A stretch of 64,000 nt of DNA, taken from positions 2,666,001-2,730,000 of the forward strand of contig NZ_CP108093.1 of assembly GCF_036188265.1 (NCBI RefSeq), in the 5' to 3' direction. The notes beneath the pieces were generated by a model that worked only from the letters and a program-made list of their open reading frames with translations, did no database searches and was not told the origin of the DNA. Position numbers and translations under genes: made by a program. The first letter of the stretch is position 1. The number at the start of each line of letters is the position of its first letter. Below are positions 9,268-18,442 of the stretch, piece after piece. Source of the stretch: Streptomyces sp. NBC_00247. GTDB taxonomy: Bacteria > Actinomycetota > Actinomycetes > Streptomycetales > Streptomycetaceae.

Positions 9268-10871
9268 CGGTTGGCCTCCTCGGTCACGGTCCGGTCCGGT
9301 CCGGCGGGTTCGGTGCCCTGTGCCGCCTTCGGGGCCCGGGAGGGCTTCCCGGACCCACCGGACCTCTGGGCGACCACCGTAGGGGGCCGTACGGTCGCGG
9401 GGGCGCGGATCACGTCGTACTCCGCCAGATCGACTGACCTGGTGGCGCGGCGGAAGTCGGCCGTGGTACCGGGCCAGACGGTGGTGTTGCGGCCGTTCTC
9501 GTCCAGGTACCAGCTGGTGCAGCCGCCGGTGTTCCAGACGGTGCGCTCCATCCTCCGCTGGACGCGGTCGTTCCACCCGTCCACCGCGGCGGGGCGCGCG
9601 GCGAGCGCGGTGCCGGTGCCGAGCACCTTCAGCTGCCGCAGGTAGTCGGCCATGTAGTTCAGCTGGGACTCGATCATGAGGATCATCGAGGAGTTACCGA
9701 GCCCGGTGTTCGGGCCGATAATGGTCATCCAGTTGGGGAACCCGGCGGCGGTGGCGCCGCGCAGCGAGCGCATGCCGGTCTTCCAGCTCTCGGCGAGGGT
9801 GATGCCGTCGGCGCCGACGACCCGTTCGGCGATCGGCATGTCGGTGACGTGGAAGCCGGTGCCGAAGATGATGGCGTCGGCCTCGGTCTCCGTACCGTCC
9901 GAGGCGACGAGCGTCGATCCGCGCACCTCGGCGAGGCCGGAGGCCACGACGTCGACGTTGGGGCGGGCGAGCGCCGGATAGTAGCTGCTGGAGAGCAGGA
10001 TGCGCTTGCACCCGATGCGGTAGTCCGGGGTGAGCTTGGCACGCAGCGCCGGGTCCTTGATGGCCCGCGCCATGCCCGCCTTCGCCAGGGACTCGATCAG
10101 GCCGAGCCCGTCGGGGTACTTCGTGAAGGCGCTGACCTGCAACTCCCTTATCCCCCAGAGCAGTCCGCGCCGGGCGGTGCCGGTGGCGGGGACGGTGCGG
10201 TGCAGCCACCGCTCGGCCTTCCCGATGGCCCGGTCGACGCGCGGCATCACCCAGGGCGGTGTCCGCTGGAAGAGCGTGAGGCGTCCCACCTCCGGCTGGA
10301 TGGCGGGCACTATCTGGATGGCGGAGGCGCCGGTGCCGATCATCGCGACGCGTTTGCCGGCCAGGTCGTAGTCGTGGTTCCAGCGGGCGGAGTGGAAGAC
10401 CTCGCCCGGGAAGGTGTCGAGGCCGGGGACGTCCGGCGTCTTCGGGTCGGAGAGGGGGCCGGTGGCGGAGACCACGACGTCCGCGACGATCGTCGTGCCG
10501 TTGGCGCACTCGATCACCCAGTTGAGCGCCTCGGTGTCCCAACGCATCACCGTGACCTCGTGGTTGAACCTGAGGTGCGGGCGGATGCCGAAGGTGTCCG
10601 CCACCCGCTCCAGGTACGCGCGTATGTGCTCCTGGCCGGAGAAGGTGCGCGGCCAGTCGGAGTTGGGCGCGAAGGAGAAGGAGTACAGGTGCGAGGGCAC
10701 GTCGCAGGCGCACCCGGGGTACGTGTTGTCGCGCCAGGTGCCTCCCACGGAGCCGGCCCGCTCCAGGACGACGAAATCGGTGATGCCTTCGCGGCGCAGC
10801 CGGACCGCGGCCCCGAGGCCCCCGAATCCGGATCCGATCACCGCCACCCGTACGTGCTCGTGCTGGGCCAT
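9264..10871 (-). CDS. FAD-dependent monooxygenase (Baeyer-Villiger type)
   Basis: 535 residues. FAD-binding Rossmann motif GSGFGG at about residue 13, NADPH-binding GTGASA further on, and between them FPGEVFHSARWNHD, which fits the Baeyer-Villiger fingerprint FxGxxxHxxxW. Such enzymes insert oxygen next to a carbonyl using NADPH. ATG 10871 is chosen over the upstream GTG 10895 because GGGAGG sits 7 nt before it. First gene of a three-gene operon and divergent from a MerR regulator. Order and families resemble the mycobacterial mymA-lipR-SDR cluster. Extended Pro/Lys-rich C-terminus of about 50 residues. Confidence 0.92.
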   Translation of the reverse strand: MAQHEHVRVAVIGSGFGGLGAAVRLRREGITDFVVLERAGSVGGTWRDNTYPGCACDVPSHLYSFSFAPNSDWPRTFSGQEHIRAYLERVADTFGIRPHLRFNHEVTVMRWDTEALNWVIECANGTTIVADVVVSATGPLSDPKTPDVPGLDTFPGEVFHSARWNHDYDLAGKRVAMIGTGASAIQIVPAIQPEVGRLTLFQRTPPWVMPRVDRAIGKAERWLHRTVPATGTARRGLLWGIRELQVSAFTKYPDGLGLIESLAKAGMARAIKDPALRAKLTPDYRIGCKRILLSSSYYPALARPNVDVVASGLAEVRGSTLVASDGTETEADAIIFGTGFHVTDMPIAERVVGADGITLAESWKTGMRSLRGATAAGFPNWMTIIGPNTGLGNSSMILMIESQLNYMADYLRQLKVLGTGTALAARPAAVDGWNDRVQRRMERTVWNTGGCTSWYLDENGRNTTVWPGTTADFRRATRSVDLAEYDVIRAPATVRPPTVVAQRSGGSGKPSRAPKAAQGTEPAGPDRTVTEEANR

Positions 10872-10929
10872 GCCGCCGCCTCCCGCGGTAGTCACACGAC
10901 GTTGCCAGCAATCACTGGCACCTTTCGGA

Positions 10930-10960
10930 GGGTAGAGCAGGCCCGTACTGATGGGTAGAG
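10930..10960. promoter_or_regulatory. Direct repeats in the divergent promoter
   Basis: GGGTAGAG occurs at 10930-10937 and again at 10953-10960, 23 bp apart (about two helical turns), between the monooxygenase operon and the MerR gene. Possible regulator site; MerR proteins usually bind inverted repeats, so the binder is unknown. Confidence 0.3.
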
Positions 10961-11005
10961 GGCAGGACAGGGAAGTTACCGGCGGTACAACATAAGGTTC
11001 GCTCT

Positions 11006-11698
11006 GTGGCCGAAGGACATGAGCAACGCGAATACCGCATGGAGGAGCTGGCCCAGGAGGCCGGCATCACCGTGCGGACCCTCCGCTTCTACCGTGAGCG
11101 CGGACTCATCCCACCGCCCCGCCGCGAGGGCCGCATCACCTGGTACGACAGCCACCACCTGGCACGACTACGCACCATCACCGGCCTGTTGGAACGCGGC
11201 CACACCCTCAACGGCATCGCCGACCTCGCCGCCACCTTCGAGAGCGGACGCGACGTCGCCGAGGTTCTGGGGCTCGGCGAGCCCACCGAGGAGACCCCGG
11301 TCCGGCTCACTCCGGAGCAACTCGCCGACTACTTCGAGGGCGAAGTCACACCGGAGAACCTCGCCACCGCCCTCGATCTCGGCTATCTCGCCACGGACGG
11401 CGACGAGATCGTGCACATCAGCCGTCGCCTGTTGGAGGTATCGGCCGAACTGGTGAGCGAGGGCGTTCCGTTGGCCACCGTGCTCTCCACCGGCCGCCGT
11501 ATCCGCGAGCACGCCGAGGCGCTGGCCGAGATCTTCGTCCGGGTCATCCAGGTGCACGCGGCGGACAGCCCCATCGAGAAACTCCGCCCGCTGGCCCGCG
11601 CGGTCGTGGACGCGGAGCTCTCCATGGCCCTGGACCGGCGGCTGCGCGAAAGCGACGACGCCCCCGACGGGCGGCGGACCGGCGCGGAAACGGAGTAG
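11006..11698 (+). CDS. MerR-family transcriptional regulator
   Basis: 230 residues. N-terminal winged HTH of the MerR family (RMEELAQEAGITVRTLRFY then RERGLIPPPRREG) followed by a helical dimer region and an effector domain without the Cys clusters of metal sensors. Start taken at GTG 11006; ATG 11039 is possible. Divergent from the monooxygenase operon, which it most likely controls together with itself. Confidence 0.9.
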   Translation: MAEGHEQREYRMEELAQEAGITVRTLRFYRERGLIPPPRREGRITWYDSHHLARLRTITGLLERGHTLNGIADLAATFESGRDVAEVLGLGEPTEETPVRLTPEQLADYFEGEVTPENLATALDLGYLATDGDEIVHISRRLLEVSAELVSEGVPLATVLSTGRRIREHAEALAEIFVRVIQVHAADSPIEKLRPLARAVVDAELSMALDRRLRESDDAPDGRRTGAETE

Positions 11699-11730
11699 AC
11701 AGCGGTGGGCGGGGAGCCCATGGTCACCCG

Positions 11731-12219
11731 GTGACCTACGACATCACGCTCGTACGGGTGGAACCGGGGCTGAACATCCAGAAGGCGCTCGACCGCCTCA
11801 ACGCCGGCTACGACCCCGACGCCGAACCGCCCCCGTTCCGCCCCACCGACGCACACCGGGACGAGTGGGCCCGCATCCTGGACCGCGTCTCCCGGGAGGC
11901 CGGGGCCGGGGCCGTCGAGTCCACGGAGTACCCGTACAGCCTGACCCTGGAGACGTTCGGGCCGCCGGGGCGCGTCCAGCTCGACCACTGCGGGGAGACC
12001 GCCCACATCGAGGTCGCCCACCACCACACGGGGGCGGCGGCAGCGGCGATCATGGAGATCGCCTACCGCATCGCGCGCATCGTCGAAGACGAATGCGGTA
12101 TGACCGGACACGACTTCGAGGTGGACCAGCCCACCCGAACCGGCGACCCCGCCAGAGCCGCCGCCCGCCTGAGCGGCGTCTCCGACTGGGCGCTCCGCCA
12201 CGCGGGCCGGACCGGCTGA
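11731..12219 (+). CDS. Conserved hypothetical protein
   Basis: 162 residues, soluble, acidic, no signal peptide or membrane span. It contains a His-rich stretch (AHIEVAHHHTG) and a regular alternating beta/alpha pattern. GTG start 11731 lies 32 nt after the MerR gene, so the two are probably co-transcribed. I do not recognise a characterised family. Confidence 0.7.
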   Translation: MTYDITLVRVEPGLNIQKALDRLNAGYDPDAEPPPFRPTDAHRDEWARILDRVSREAGAGAVESTEYPYSLTLETFGPPGRVQLDHCGETAHIEVAHHHTGAAAAAIMEIAYRIARIVEDECGMTGHDFEVDQPTRTGDPARAAARLSGVSDWALRHAGRTG

Positions 12220-12474
12220 CGCCCGCCGCAGCGGAGCGACCCAGGCAACGGCAGCCGTGCGCGGACGAGTTGGCACATATGCGGCCAGTGGATGCCCCTA
12301 CCCCAAGTACGGGGTGGCGCGACGCTCCAGAAAGAGTCCGATCCGTAGCCGCTGCGTGTGGTGCATCGCCCCGCCAGGGAGCGCCCACAGGTCGTTGTCC
12401 CGGCGCCGCTGGAGAAGCAGGCGGCCGTCCGCGTCGGTGACAACGGCGGAGGCGAGGCTTTCCGCAGCCGCTTC

Positions 12475-13290
12475 CTACAGGTCGAACACTGCGGTCACGG
12501 GCGCGTGATCGCTCCACCGCGCGGCGTGGGCCGCTGCCCGCTCGACGTACGCCTTCACCGCGCGCCCCGCCAGGCGAGGCGAACTGACGATCAGGTCGAT
12601 ACGCCACCCGGCGTCGTTGTCGAAGGCGCGGCCCCGGTAGGACCACCAGGAGTAGGGCCCCTCCTGGTCCGGGTGGAGGGCGCGTACCACGTCCACGTAC
12701 GCGGCCTCCTCGAAGACCCGGGTCAGCCACTCCCGCTCCTCCGGGAGGAAGCCGGAGTTCTTCCGGTTCGACTTCCAGTTCTTGAGGTCGGCCTCCTGGT
12801 GGGCGATGTTCCAGTCGCCGCAGACGACGACCTCGCGCCCCTCGGCGGCGGCGCGCTCCTTGAGCCCGACGAGGTAGGGGAGGAAGGCCGCCATGAAGCG
12901 CTCCTTCTCCTCCTGCCGCTCGGTTCCGACCTCGCCGGAGGGCAGGTACAGACTGGCGACGGTGACGCCCGGGAGGTCGATCTCGACGTACCGGCCGCTC
13001 AGGTCGAACTCCTCGGCGCCCTCGATCCCGAAGCCGCCGAAGCCGATCTGGGTGCGCTCCGGCGCACGCCGGGAGTAGAGGGAGACGCCCGCACGCCCCT
13101 TGGCGGCGGCCGGCGCGTGCACCACGTGCCAGCCCTCGGGGTCCCGTACCTCCTCGGGGAGCTGGGCCGCCTCGGCACGTACTTCCTGGAGGCAGACGAC
13201 ATCGGCCCCGGTCTCCGCGAGCCAGGGGACGAAGCCCTTCTTCGCGGCGGCGCGGAGCCCATTCACGTTGACGCTGGTGACGGTAAGCAC
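12475..13290 (-). CDS. xthA: Exodeoxyribonuclease III / AP endonuclease
   Basis: 271 residues. Endonuclease-exonuclease-phosphatase fold of the ExoIII family, which cuts at abasic sites in base excision repair. Family motifs are present in order: SVNVNGLRAA at the N-terminus, LQEVRAE (metal-binding Glu), GDWNIAHQEAD, WWSYRG with RIDLIVSS, and the terminal SDHAPV catalytic His. Start taken at GTG 13290, directly behind a G-run, since the family begins at TVTSVNVNG. Divergent from the GNAT gene, with only 49 bp between them. Confidence 0.95.
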   Translation of the reverse strand: MLTVTSVNVNGLRAAAKKGFVPWLAETGADVVCLQEVRAEAAQLPEEVRDPEGWHVVHAPAAAKGRAGVSLYSRRAPERTQIGFGGFGIEGAEEFDLSGRYVEIDLPGVTVASLYLPSGEVGTERQEEKERFMAAFLPYLVGLKERAAAEGREVVVCGDWNIAHQEADLKNWKSNRKNSGFLPEEREWLTRVFEEAAYVDVVRALHPDQEGPYSWWSYRGRAFDNDAGWRIDLIVSSPRLAGRAVKAYVERAAAHAARWSDHAPVTAVFDL

Positions 13291-13339
13291 CCCCCGACAG
13301 TACCCAAACGCGGGCCCGCACATATGTACGCTTACCTGC

Positions 13340-13825
13340 GTGAATATCCAGCCCCGGTCGTACGACCATCCCGACGCCGTCAAGCTCAACGACGAGGTCC
13401 AGCTCGAATACATCGAGCGGTACCAGGACGGCGGCGACCAGACCTACCTCGACCCGACCATGTTCGATCCGCCCCACGGCCTGTACCTCCTCGCCTACGA
13501 CGAGCGGGAGCGCCCGGTGGCGACCGGCGGCTGGCGCGCCATGGAGCGGAACGAGGAGGGGTACGCCGACGGCGACGCCGAACTCAAGCGGATGTTCGTC
13601 GTACGGGAGGGACGTGGCCAAGGTCTCGCCCGCCGCATCCTCTGCCTGCTGGAGGAGGACGCCCGCGCCGCGGGCCGCACGCGCATGGTCCTGGAGACCG
13701 GCGACAAGCAGCCCGAGGCCATCGCGCTGTACACGTCGAGCGGCTACACGGTCTGCGAGAAGTTCGGCCACTACCGGACGTACGAGAACAGCATCTGCAT
13801 GGCCAAGCCGCTCCAGGAGTCCTGA
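13340..13825 (+). CDS. GNAT-family N-acetyltransferase
   Basis: 161 residues. GNAT fold with the acetyl-CoA-binding segment RMFVVREGRGQGLARRIL (R-x-x-G-x-G/A type) and a C-terminal YTSSGY motif. Substrate unknown. GTG start at 13340; shares a short divergent promoter region with the exonuclease gene. Confidence 0.88.
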   Translation: MNIQPRSYDHPDAVKLNDEVQLEYIERYQDGGDQTYLDPTMFDPPHGLYLLAYDERERPVATGGWRAMERNEEGYADGDAELKRMFVVREGRGQGLARRILCLLEEDARAAGRTRMVLETGDKQPEAIALYTSSGYTVCEKFGHYRTYENSICMAKPLQES

Positions 13826-13855
13826 CAGCGGCGCGACCGAGGAGGCCGCAGCCCC

Positions 13856-14758
13856 TCAGCCGCGCGGCCGGAACGGCCGGTCGGGCAGGGGCACCCGCTC
13901 CAGCTTGTCGGGGTTGCGGACCACCCGGATGCCCACGATGCCGGCCGGGCCCGTCTCCAGTACGAGGACGTCGTCGGTGACCCCCGCCACGGTGACCAGC
14001 AGGCCGGGCTCGCCGTTCACGTCGACCCGGTGGTACCCCGTGTCGGGCAGCGGCGAGGACATCACGCCCAGCAGCCAGCGGGCCACCTTGTCCGCGCCCC
14101 GGACCGGCCGCAGCGCCGCCTGGACCTTGCCCCCGCCGTCCGACCAGACAGTCACGTCGGGTGCCAGCATCCCCAGCACCCGGTTCAGGTCGCCGCCGAC
14201 GCACGCCGCCAGGAACTCGTCGGTGACCTTGCGGCGCACCTCGGGCGCCGCCTCGTAACGCGGCCGGCGCGCCCGTACGTGCGAGCGCGCCCTGCTGCCG
14301 GCCTGGCGTACCGCCGGCTCCGTGCGGTCGATCATCGCGGCGATCTCCGCGTACGGGTAGCCGAAGACCTCCTTGAGGACGAAGACGGCCCGCTCCAGCG
14401 GCGACAACGACTCCAGCACCACCAGCATCGCCAGCGAGATCGCCTCCGCCTGCTCCACCGCGTCGCTCGCGTCGGGCGTGGTGACCAGCGGTTCGGGCAG
14501 CCACGGCCCGACGTACGCCTCCCGCCGGACGGTCGCCGAGGTCAGCCGGTTGAGCGAGAGGTTGGTGATCGTACGGGCCAGGTAGGCGCCGGGGCTGTCG
14601 ATCCGGGCGTGGTCGACCTTGCTCCAGGACAGCCAGGTGTCCTGGAGCATGTCCTCGGCGTCCGCCGCGCTGCCGAGCATCCGGTACGCGATGCCGAACA
14701 GGGCCGCGTGGTGCTCCTGGAACCGGGCGAGTACCTCGTCGATCGGTACACGGGCCAT
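13856..14758 (-). CDS. ECF41-type RNA polymerase sigma factor
   Basis: 300 residues. Sigma region 2 (about 10-80, with AYRMLGSAADAEDMLQDTWL) and region 4 (about 110-165, with PYAEIAAMIDRTEPAVRQ) are followed by a SnoaL-like C-terminal extension carrying the DGGGK and NPDKL motifs that mark the ECF41 group. In ECF41 proteins this extension, not a separate anti-sigma factor, controls activity. ATG 14758 follows GGAGG. An ECF41-type promoter lies just upstream (14803-14829), so the gene is probably autoregulated. The carboxymuconolactone decarboxylase-like or oxidoreductase partner usual for ECF41 loci is absent next to it. Confidence 0.93.
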   Translation of the reverse strand: MARVPIDEVLARFQEHHAALFGIAYRMLGSAADAEDMLQDTWLSWSKVDHARIDSPGAYLARTITNLSLNRLTSATVRREAYVGPWLPEPLVTTPDASDAVEQAEAISLAMLVVLESLSPLERAVFVLKEVFGYPYAEIAAMIDRTEPAVRQAGSRARSHVRARRPRYEAAPEVRRKVTDEFLAACVGGDLNRVLGMLAPDVTVWSDGGGKVQAALRPVRGADKVARWLLGVMSSPLPDTGYHRVDVNGEPGLLVTVAGVTDDVLVLETGPAGIVGIRVVRNPDKLERVPLPDRPFRPRG

Positions 14759-14802
14759 GACGGGTGCCTCCGGGTCGGTCGTGAGGTGTCTTCCGCAGCA
14801 GT

Positions 14803-14829
14803 GACAGGACAGCGCCGCACGATGTGACA
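14803..14829 (-). promoter_or_regulatory. ECF41 autoregulatory promoter
   Basis: On the minus strand TGTCACA (14829-14823), a 16-bp spacer and TGTC (14806-14803) closely match the published ECF41 consensus TGTCACA-N16/17-CGTC, with one mismatch in the -10 element. It lies about 45 nt upstream of the sigma-factor start codon. Confidence 0.7.
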
Positions 14830-15043
14830 TGCCCCGGCCGGTGGGCCCCCGCCCGCCGGAGCAGGCTACCGGGGGGCGAGCGGCTTGACCCGGGGTGGTC
14901 TCCGCAGTCAGCACCCCCTGGCAGCCCTCTCACCCTGGTGACGGCCGACAACGCCGACGGGCGCCGCCGTACCGCGACCGCTGAGAGCTCCGAGCGGTGT
15001 TCCGTACGCACGGCGGCCGTCCGTCCCGGCGGGTACGGACGAC

Positions 15044-15080
15044 GAGGCGCCCACCGCCAGGTACGCGGTGGGCGCCTCGG
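15044..15080. terminator. Hairpin terminator after the CPBP gene
   Basis: Perfect 15-bp stem (15044-15058 with 15066-15080), 7-nt loop, 80 nt downstream of the CPBP stop codon. The rest of the 14830-15160 interval holds no gene I can support. Confidence 0.75.
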
Positions 15081-15160
15081 GGCTTCCGGCCCGACCGGAC
15101 GGGGCGGGCCGGCGGTACCGCCGGTCTCCCGTCACCACGTCCCTCTCGACCGGGGACTCC

Positions 15161-16117
15161 TCACCGGGCCGCTCCCGCCGTTCCGTCGGGGCCACCGTCG
15201 CCACGGCCCCGTCCCACGATCCGGCCCCTGCGCTTGGCGGTCATCAGGAACAGCACGGTGGGTACGGCGCACACCAGGATGGCGAAGATGCTGGCCTCCG
15301 GGCCGAAGGCCCCGCCGGACAGGATGTCGGGTCCGCTGACGGAGGCGTCCAGCAGACCTCCGGTGCCGGTCCCGGAGCCAGAGACGGCGGTACCGAAGAT
15401 GCCCTGCTCCGCCATGTTCCAGCCCAGGTGCACGCCGATCACCAGCCACAGCGAGCGGGTGGCGGCGTAGATCGCGCCGAACATCAGCCCCGCCTCGACG
15501 GCGATGGCCAGCGCGCCCCAGACGGTCGCGTCCTTGTTGACCAGGTGCAGGGAGCCGAAGGCGAGCCCCGAGACGGCCACCGCCCCGTACGTCCCCGTCT
15601 TCTCCTCCAGTACCCGGAACAGCGCGCCCCGGAAGGCCAGTTCCTCGGCCACCGACAGGCAGCTCATCAACCCCAGGGTGGTCAGCGCGCCACCGATCGA
15701 GCCCCAGCCCTGGACGTGGTAGCCGCCGACCAGCGCGACCGACGCGATCGTGACGGAGAAGAGACCCAGCCCGAGCAGGGCCCCCTGGCGCAGTTCCGGC
15801 CGCGCCCGGTCCAGTGCGAGCTCCCGTGGCCTGCGGCGGCCCTCCAGGTAGCGCACCAGAGCGACGTACGCGGCCACGGCCAGCCCGCCCGTCACCACCC
15901 CGGTGATCAAGGCGGTCAACGCCGTACCGTCGGCCGCTCCGTTGACCGCGGCGGCGATCGCGTCCACGGCCAGCATGGCCACGAACATCACCGGCAGGCG
16001 CACCCACGCCGAGGCGGCCCACCGCGCGGGGCGCCCGGTGCTCTCCCCTGCGGCCGCGGCCGGGTGGACGTCGCCGCCTGACGGCCGTGCCGCCGACGAA
16101 GTTGTGCTGAACAGCAT
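15161..16117 (-). CDS. CPBP-family intramembrane metalloprotease
   Basis: 318 residues with about eight membrane spans. Carries the CPBP (Abi/Rce1-like) glutamate-rich motif EELAFRGALFR, then FGSLHL and HLGWN, which supply the catalytic Glu and His residues. Family members cleave membrane or prenylated substrates; many in actinobacteria have no known substrate. ATG 16117 follows GAGGAGG. Divergent from the two-component system, separated by 373 bp. Confidence 0.9.
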   Translation of the reverse strand: MLFSTTSSAARPSGGDVHPAAAAGESTGRPARWAASAWVRLPVMFVAMLAVDAIAAAVNGAADGTALTALITGVVTGGLAVAAYVALVRYLEGRRRPRELALDRARPELRQGALLGLGLFSVTIASVALVGGYHVQGWGSIGGALTTLGLMSCLSVAEELAFRGALFRVLEEKTGTYGAVAVSGLAFGSLHLVNKDATVWGALAIAVEAGLMFGAIYAATRSLWLVIGVHLGWNMAEQGIFGTAVSGSGTGTGGLLDASVSGPDILSGGAFGPEASIFAILVCAVPTVLFLMTAKRRGRIVGRGRGDGGPDGTAGAAR

Positions 16118-16443
16118 GGCTGCCTCCTCAAGGTCCCGCTCGCAGCGGGCGGTCCGCGTTCCCGATGCCGGAAAACTACGGGCCGCGCCCCCTTCGGATC
16201 GTCACCGTGGGGTGGGCACTTGGCGCGTGGGCGGGTCCCCCGGGCGAGCTACCCGGCCCTCCCCCTCCGGAGGGATGCCCCCGCCCGTCACCAGGCACTA
16301 CGGTCGCCGTGCGAGGCCGTACGAGGCCGTACGACCGCTCGGCCCCCGCTCCACGCCGAAGGCCGGGGACGCGGGACAGCGGGGTAAGTGGGGTTTCCCC
16401 AACGGCCGTTCAACGGCTCCGGACCGATGCGTCCGTCGCCGCA

Positions 16444-16479
16444 CCCACCGATCGGACCCACCGGTCGGACCCACCGATC
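16444..16479. repeat. Three 13-bp direct repeats before the kinase start
   Basis: CCCACCGATCGGA at 16444-16456, CCCACCGGTCGGA at 16457-16469 and the first ten bases again at 16470-16479, ending 11 nt before the kinase ATG. The tandem, head-to-tail layout suits a response-regulator site. The remaining 16118-16440 interval has a 10-bp direct repeat (GAGGCCGTAC, near 16314-16333) and no gene. Confidence 0.5.
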
Positions 16480-16490
16480 ATGGACGAGGC

Positions 16491-17747
16491 ATGGAAGACC
16501 GAGCAGTTCGTGCCCCCGGGCGTACGGCATCCTCCGCGAGCCCACTGGCCGACGCCCTGGCCCAGCTCCGCCGGCTGGCGCGATGGTGGGGATCGCGCCC
16601 CGCCGCCCTCAGGGACCGCGAGTTCGCCGTCGTCTTCACCCTGCTGTCCTTCGCGGCGCCGCTGTCGGGGATCGGGGCGCGGTTCGGCGACCTCCCCACC
16701 CACGAGGCCTCCGTCGCGAGCGTGCTGCTGACCCTGGGGCAGACCCTGCCGCTCGCGGTGCGCACCCGCCGGCCGGCCTTCTGCCTCGCGGTGACCGCGG
16801 GTTCGTTCGCGGTTCACGAGTCCCTCGGCGGCCCGCCGACCTTCGGCAGCATGGGGCTGTACATCGCGCTGTACTCGACCGGCGCCCACCAGGACCGGCT
16901 GCGGCGGTCCGTCGCGCTGGCGGCCACGGGCGGGTACGCGGTCTTCTGCGTCGTCCTGCACACGCAGGGGTCACCCGATGACCTGGGCGATTTCCTGCTC
17001 TACTACGCGGTTCTGGCGGTGCTGTGGGGCCTGGGCGTCCTGGTCCGCGAGCGGCGGGCGCACGAGGCCGAGCGGCGGCGGCTCGCCACCCAGGCGACCA
17101 TTGCCGAGGAACGCAGCCGTCTGGCGCGGGAGTTGCACGACGTGGTGACCCACCACGTGACCGCGATGGTCGTCCAGGCCGGCGCGGCGAAGTACCTCAC
17201 CGCGGCGCCCGAGCGCCTCGACGAGGCTCTCGACGCCATCAACGGCACCGGCCGCCGCGCGCTGGCCGAACTACGCTTCCTGCTCGGCGTGCTGGAGGCG
17301 ACCGGCGAGCCGGGGCCCCGGGAGCGCACGCCGATGCCGGGCCGGGTGCCGGACCTGGTGGAACAGACCCGCGCGGGTGGCCAGCCGATCGAGCTGGCCG
17401 AGGAAGGAGAACAACCGGACATGGCGATGGCAGCCCGACTCACCACCTATCGCGTCGTGCAGGAATCCCTGACGAACGCCGTGAAGTACGCGGCGGGACA
17501 CCGGACACGCGTCCGACTGGCGCACACCCCCGGCTGGACGGACGTCGAGATCACCACGGCCGGCGCGGCCCGGGGTGCGCCCGTCTCCGCCGCCCCGCGG
17601 GGTGCCGGCCCGCACGTCTCGGGAGGCCGCGGTCTGGCCGGGCTGCGGGAACGGGTGGAGATGCTGGGGGGCGAGTTCACGGCGGGTCCCGCCCCGGACG
17701 GCGGGTTCCGGGTGCACGCGCGCATCCCGGCGGGAGGTGCCGCATGA
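16491..17747 (+). CDS. Sensor histidine kinase (NarL-type partner)
   Basis: 418 residues. Four to five membrane spans (about 45-180) form the sensor, with no large extracytoplasmic domain. Then a HisKA_3 dimerisation segment with the phospho-acceptor His216 in ELHDVVTHHV, and a HATPase domain with the N-box VQESLTNAVKYA and GGRGLAGLRERVEMLGG. ATG 16491 was chosen because the kinase-like sequence begins there. Its stop codon overlaps the start of the response regulator (ATGA). Signal unknown. Confidence 0.93.
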   Translation: MEDRAVRAPGRTASSASPLADALAQLRRLARWWGSRPAALRDREFAVVFTLLSFAAPLSGIGARFGDLPTHEASVASVLLTLGQTLPLAVRTRRPAFCLAVTAGSFAVHESLGGPPTFGSMGLYIALYSTGAHQDRLRRSVALAATGGYAVFCVVLHTQGSPDDLGDFLLYYAVLAVLWGLGVLVRERRAHEAERRRLATQATIAEERSRLARELHDVVTHHVTAMVVQAGAAKYLTAAPERLDEALDAINGTGRRALAELRFLLGVLEATGEPGPRERTPMPGRVPDLVEQTRAGGQPIELAEEGEQPDMAMAARLTTYRVVQESLTNAVKYAAGHRTRVRLAHTPGWTDVEITTAGAARGAPVSAAPRGAGPHVSGGRGLAGLRERVEMLGGEFTAGPAPDGGFRVHARIPAGGAA

Positions 17748-18442
17748 GCACCTCGCCCACCGCCATCAAGCTGCTGGTCTGCGAGGACCAGGCCCTCGTA
17801 CGCGCCGGCTTCGTCACGATCTTCTCGGCCCAGCCCGACATGGAGGTCGTGGGAGAGGCGGCGGACGGGCGGGCCGCGATCCGCATGGCGGAGGAGCTGA
17901 GACCCGACGTCGTCGTCATGGACATCCGCATGCCCCTGCTCGACGGCATCGAGGCCACCCGCCACCTGGCGGGCCCCGACGCCCTCAGCCCGGCGAAGGT
18001 CCTGGTCGTCACGACCTTCAACGTCGACGAGTACGTGTACGAGGCCCTGCGCGCCGGCGCCAGTGGCTTCCTGCTGAAGGACGCCGCACCGGACGAACTG
18101 CTGGGCGCCGTACGCACCGTCGCCCGTGGCGAGTCCCTCCTGTCCCCGGTCGTCACGCGCACCCTGATCGGCCGCTTCGCCGAACGGCTGCGCCCGGCCG
18201 GCGCCCCCGCGTCCCCCGAACGCGAACGCCTCACGGCGCTCACCCCGCGCGAACGCGAGGTTTTCCTGCTCATCAGCGAAGGGCTGTCGAACTCCGAGAT
18301 AGCCACCGAGCTGGTCCTCAGCCCGGAGACCGTGAAGACCTACGTCTCCCGCATCCTCACCAAGCTGCAACTCCGGGACCGCGTCCAGGCGGTGGTGCTG
18401 GCGTACCGGGCGGGACTTGCCCCGGGAGGCGACCGGGCCTGA
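17744..18442 (+). CDS. LuxR/NarL-family response regulator
   Basis: 232 residues. Receiver domain with phospho-acceptor Asp60 in VVMDIRMP, switch residues in VVTTF and conserved Lys in FLLKDAAP, followed by a C-terminal LuxR HTH (LTPREREVFLLISEGLSN, then a recognition helix before KTYVSRILTKL). Translationally coupled to the upstream kinase. Target genes are not evident; the neighbouring CPBP protease and the repeats before the kinase are candidates. Confidence 0.95.
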   Translation: MSTSPTAIKLLVCEDQALVRAGFVTIFSAQPDMEVVGEAADGRAAIRMAEELRPDVVVMDIRMPLLDGIEATRHLAGPDALSPAKVLVVTTFNVDEYVYEALRAGASGFLLKDAAPDELLGAVRTVARGESLLSPVVTRTLIGRFAERLRPAGAPASPERERLTALTPREREVFLLISEGLSNSEIATELVLSPETVKTYVSRILTKLQLRDRVQAVVLAYRAGLAPGGDRA

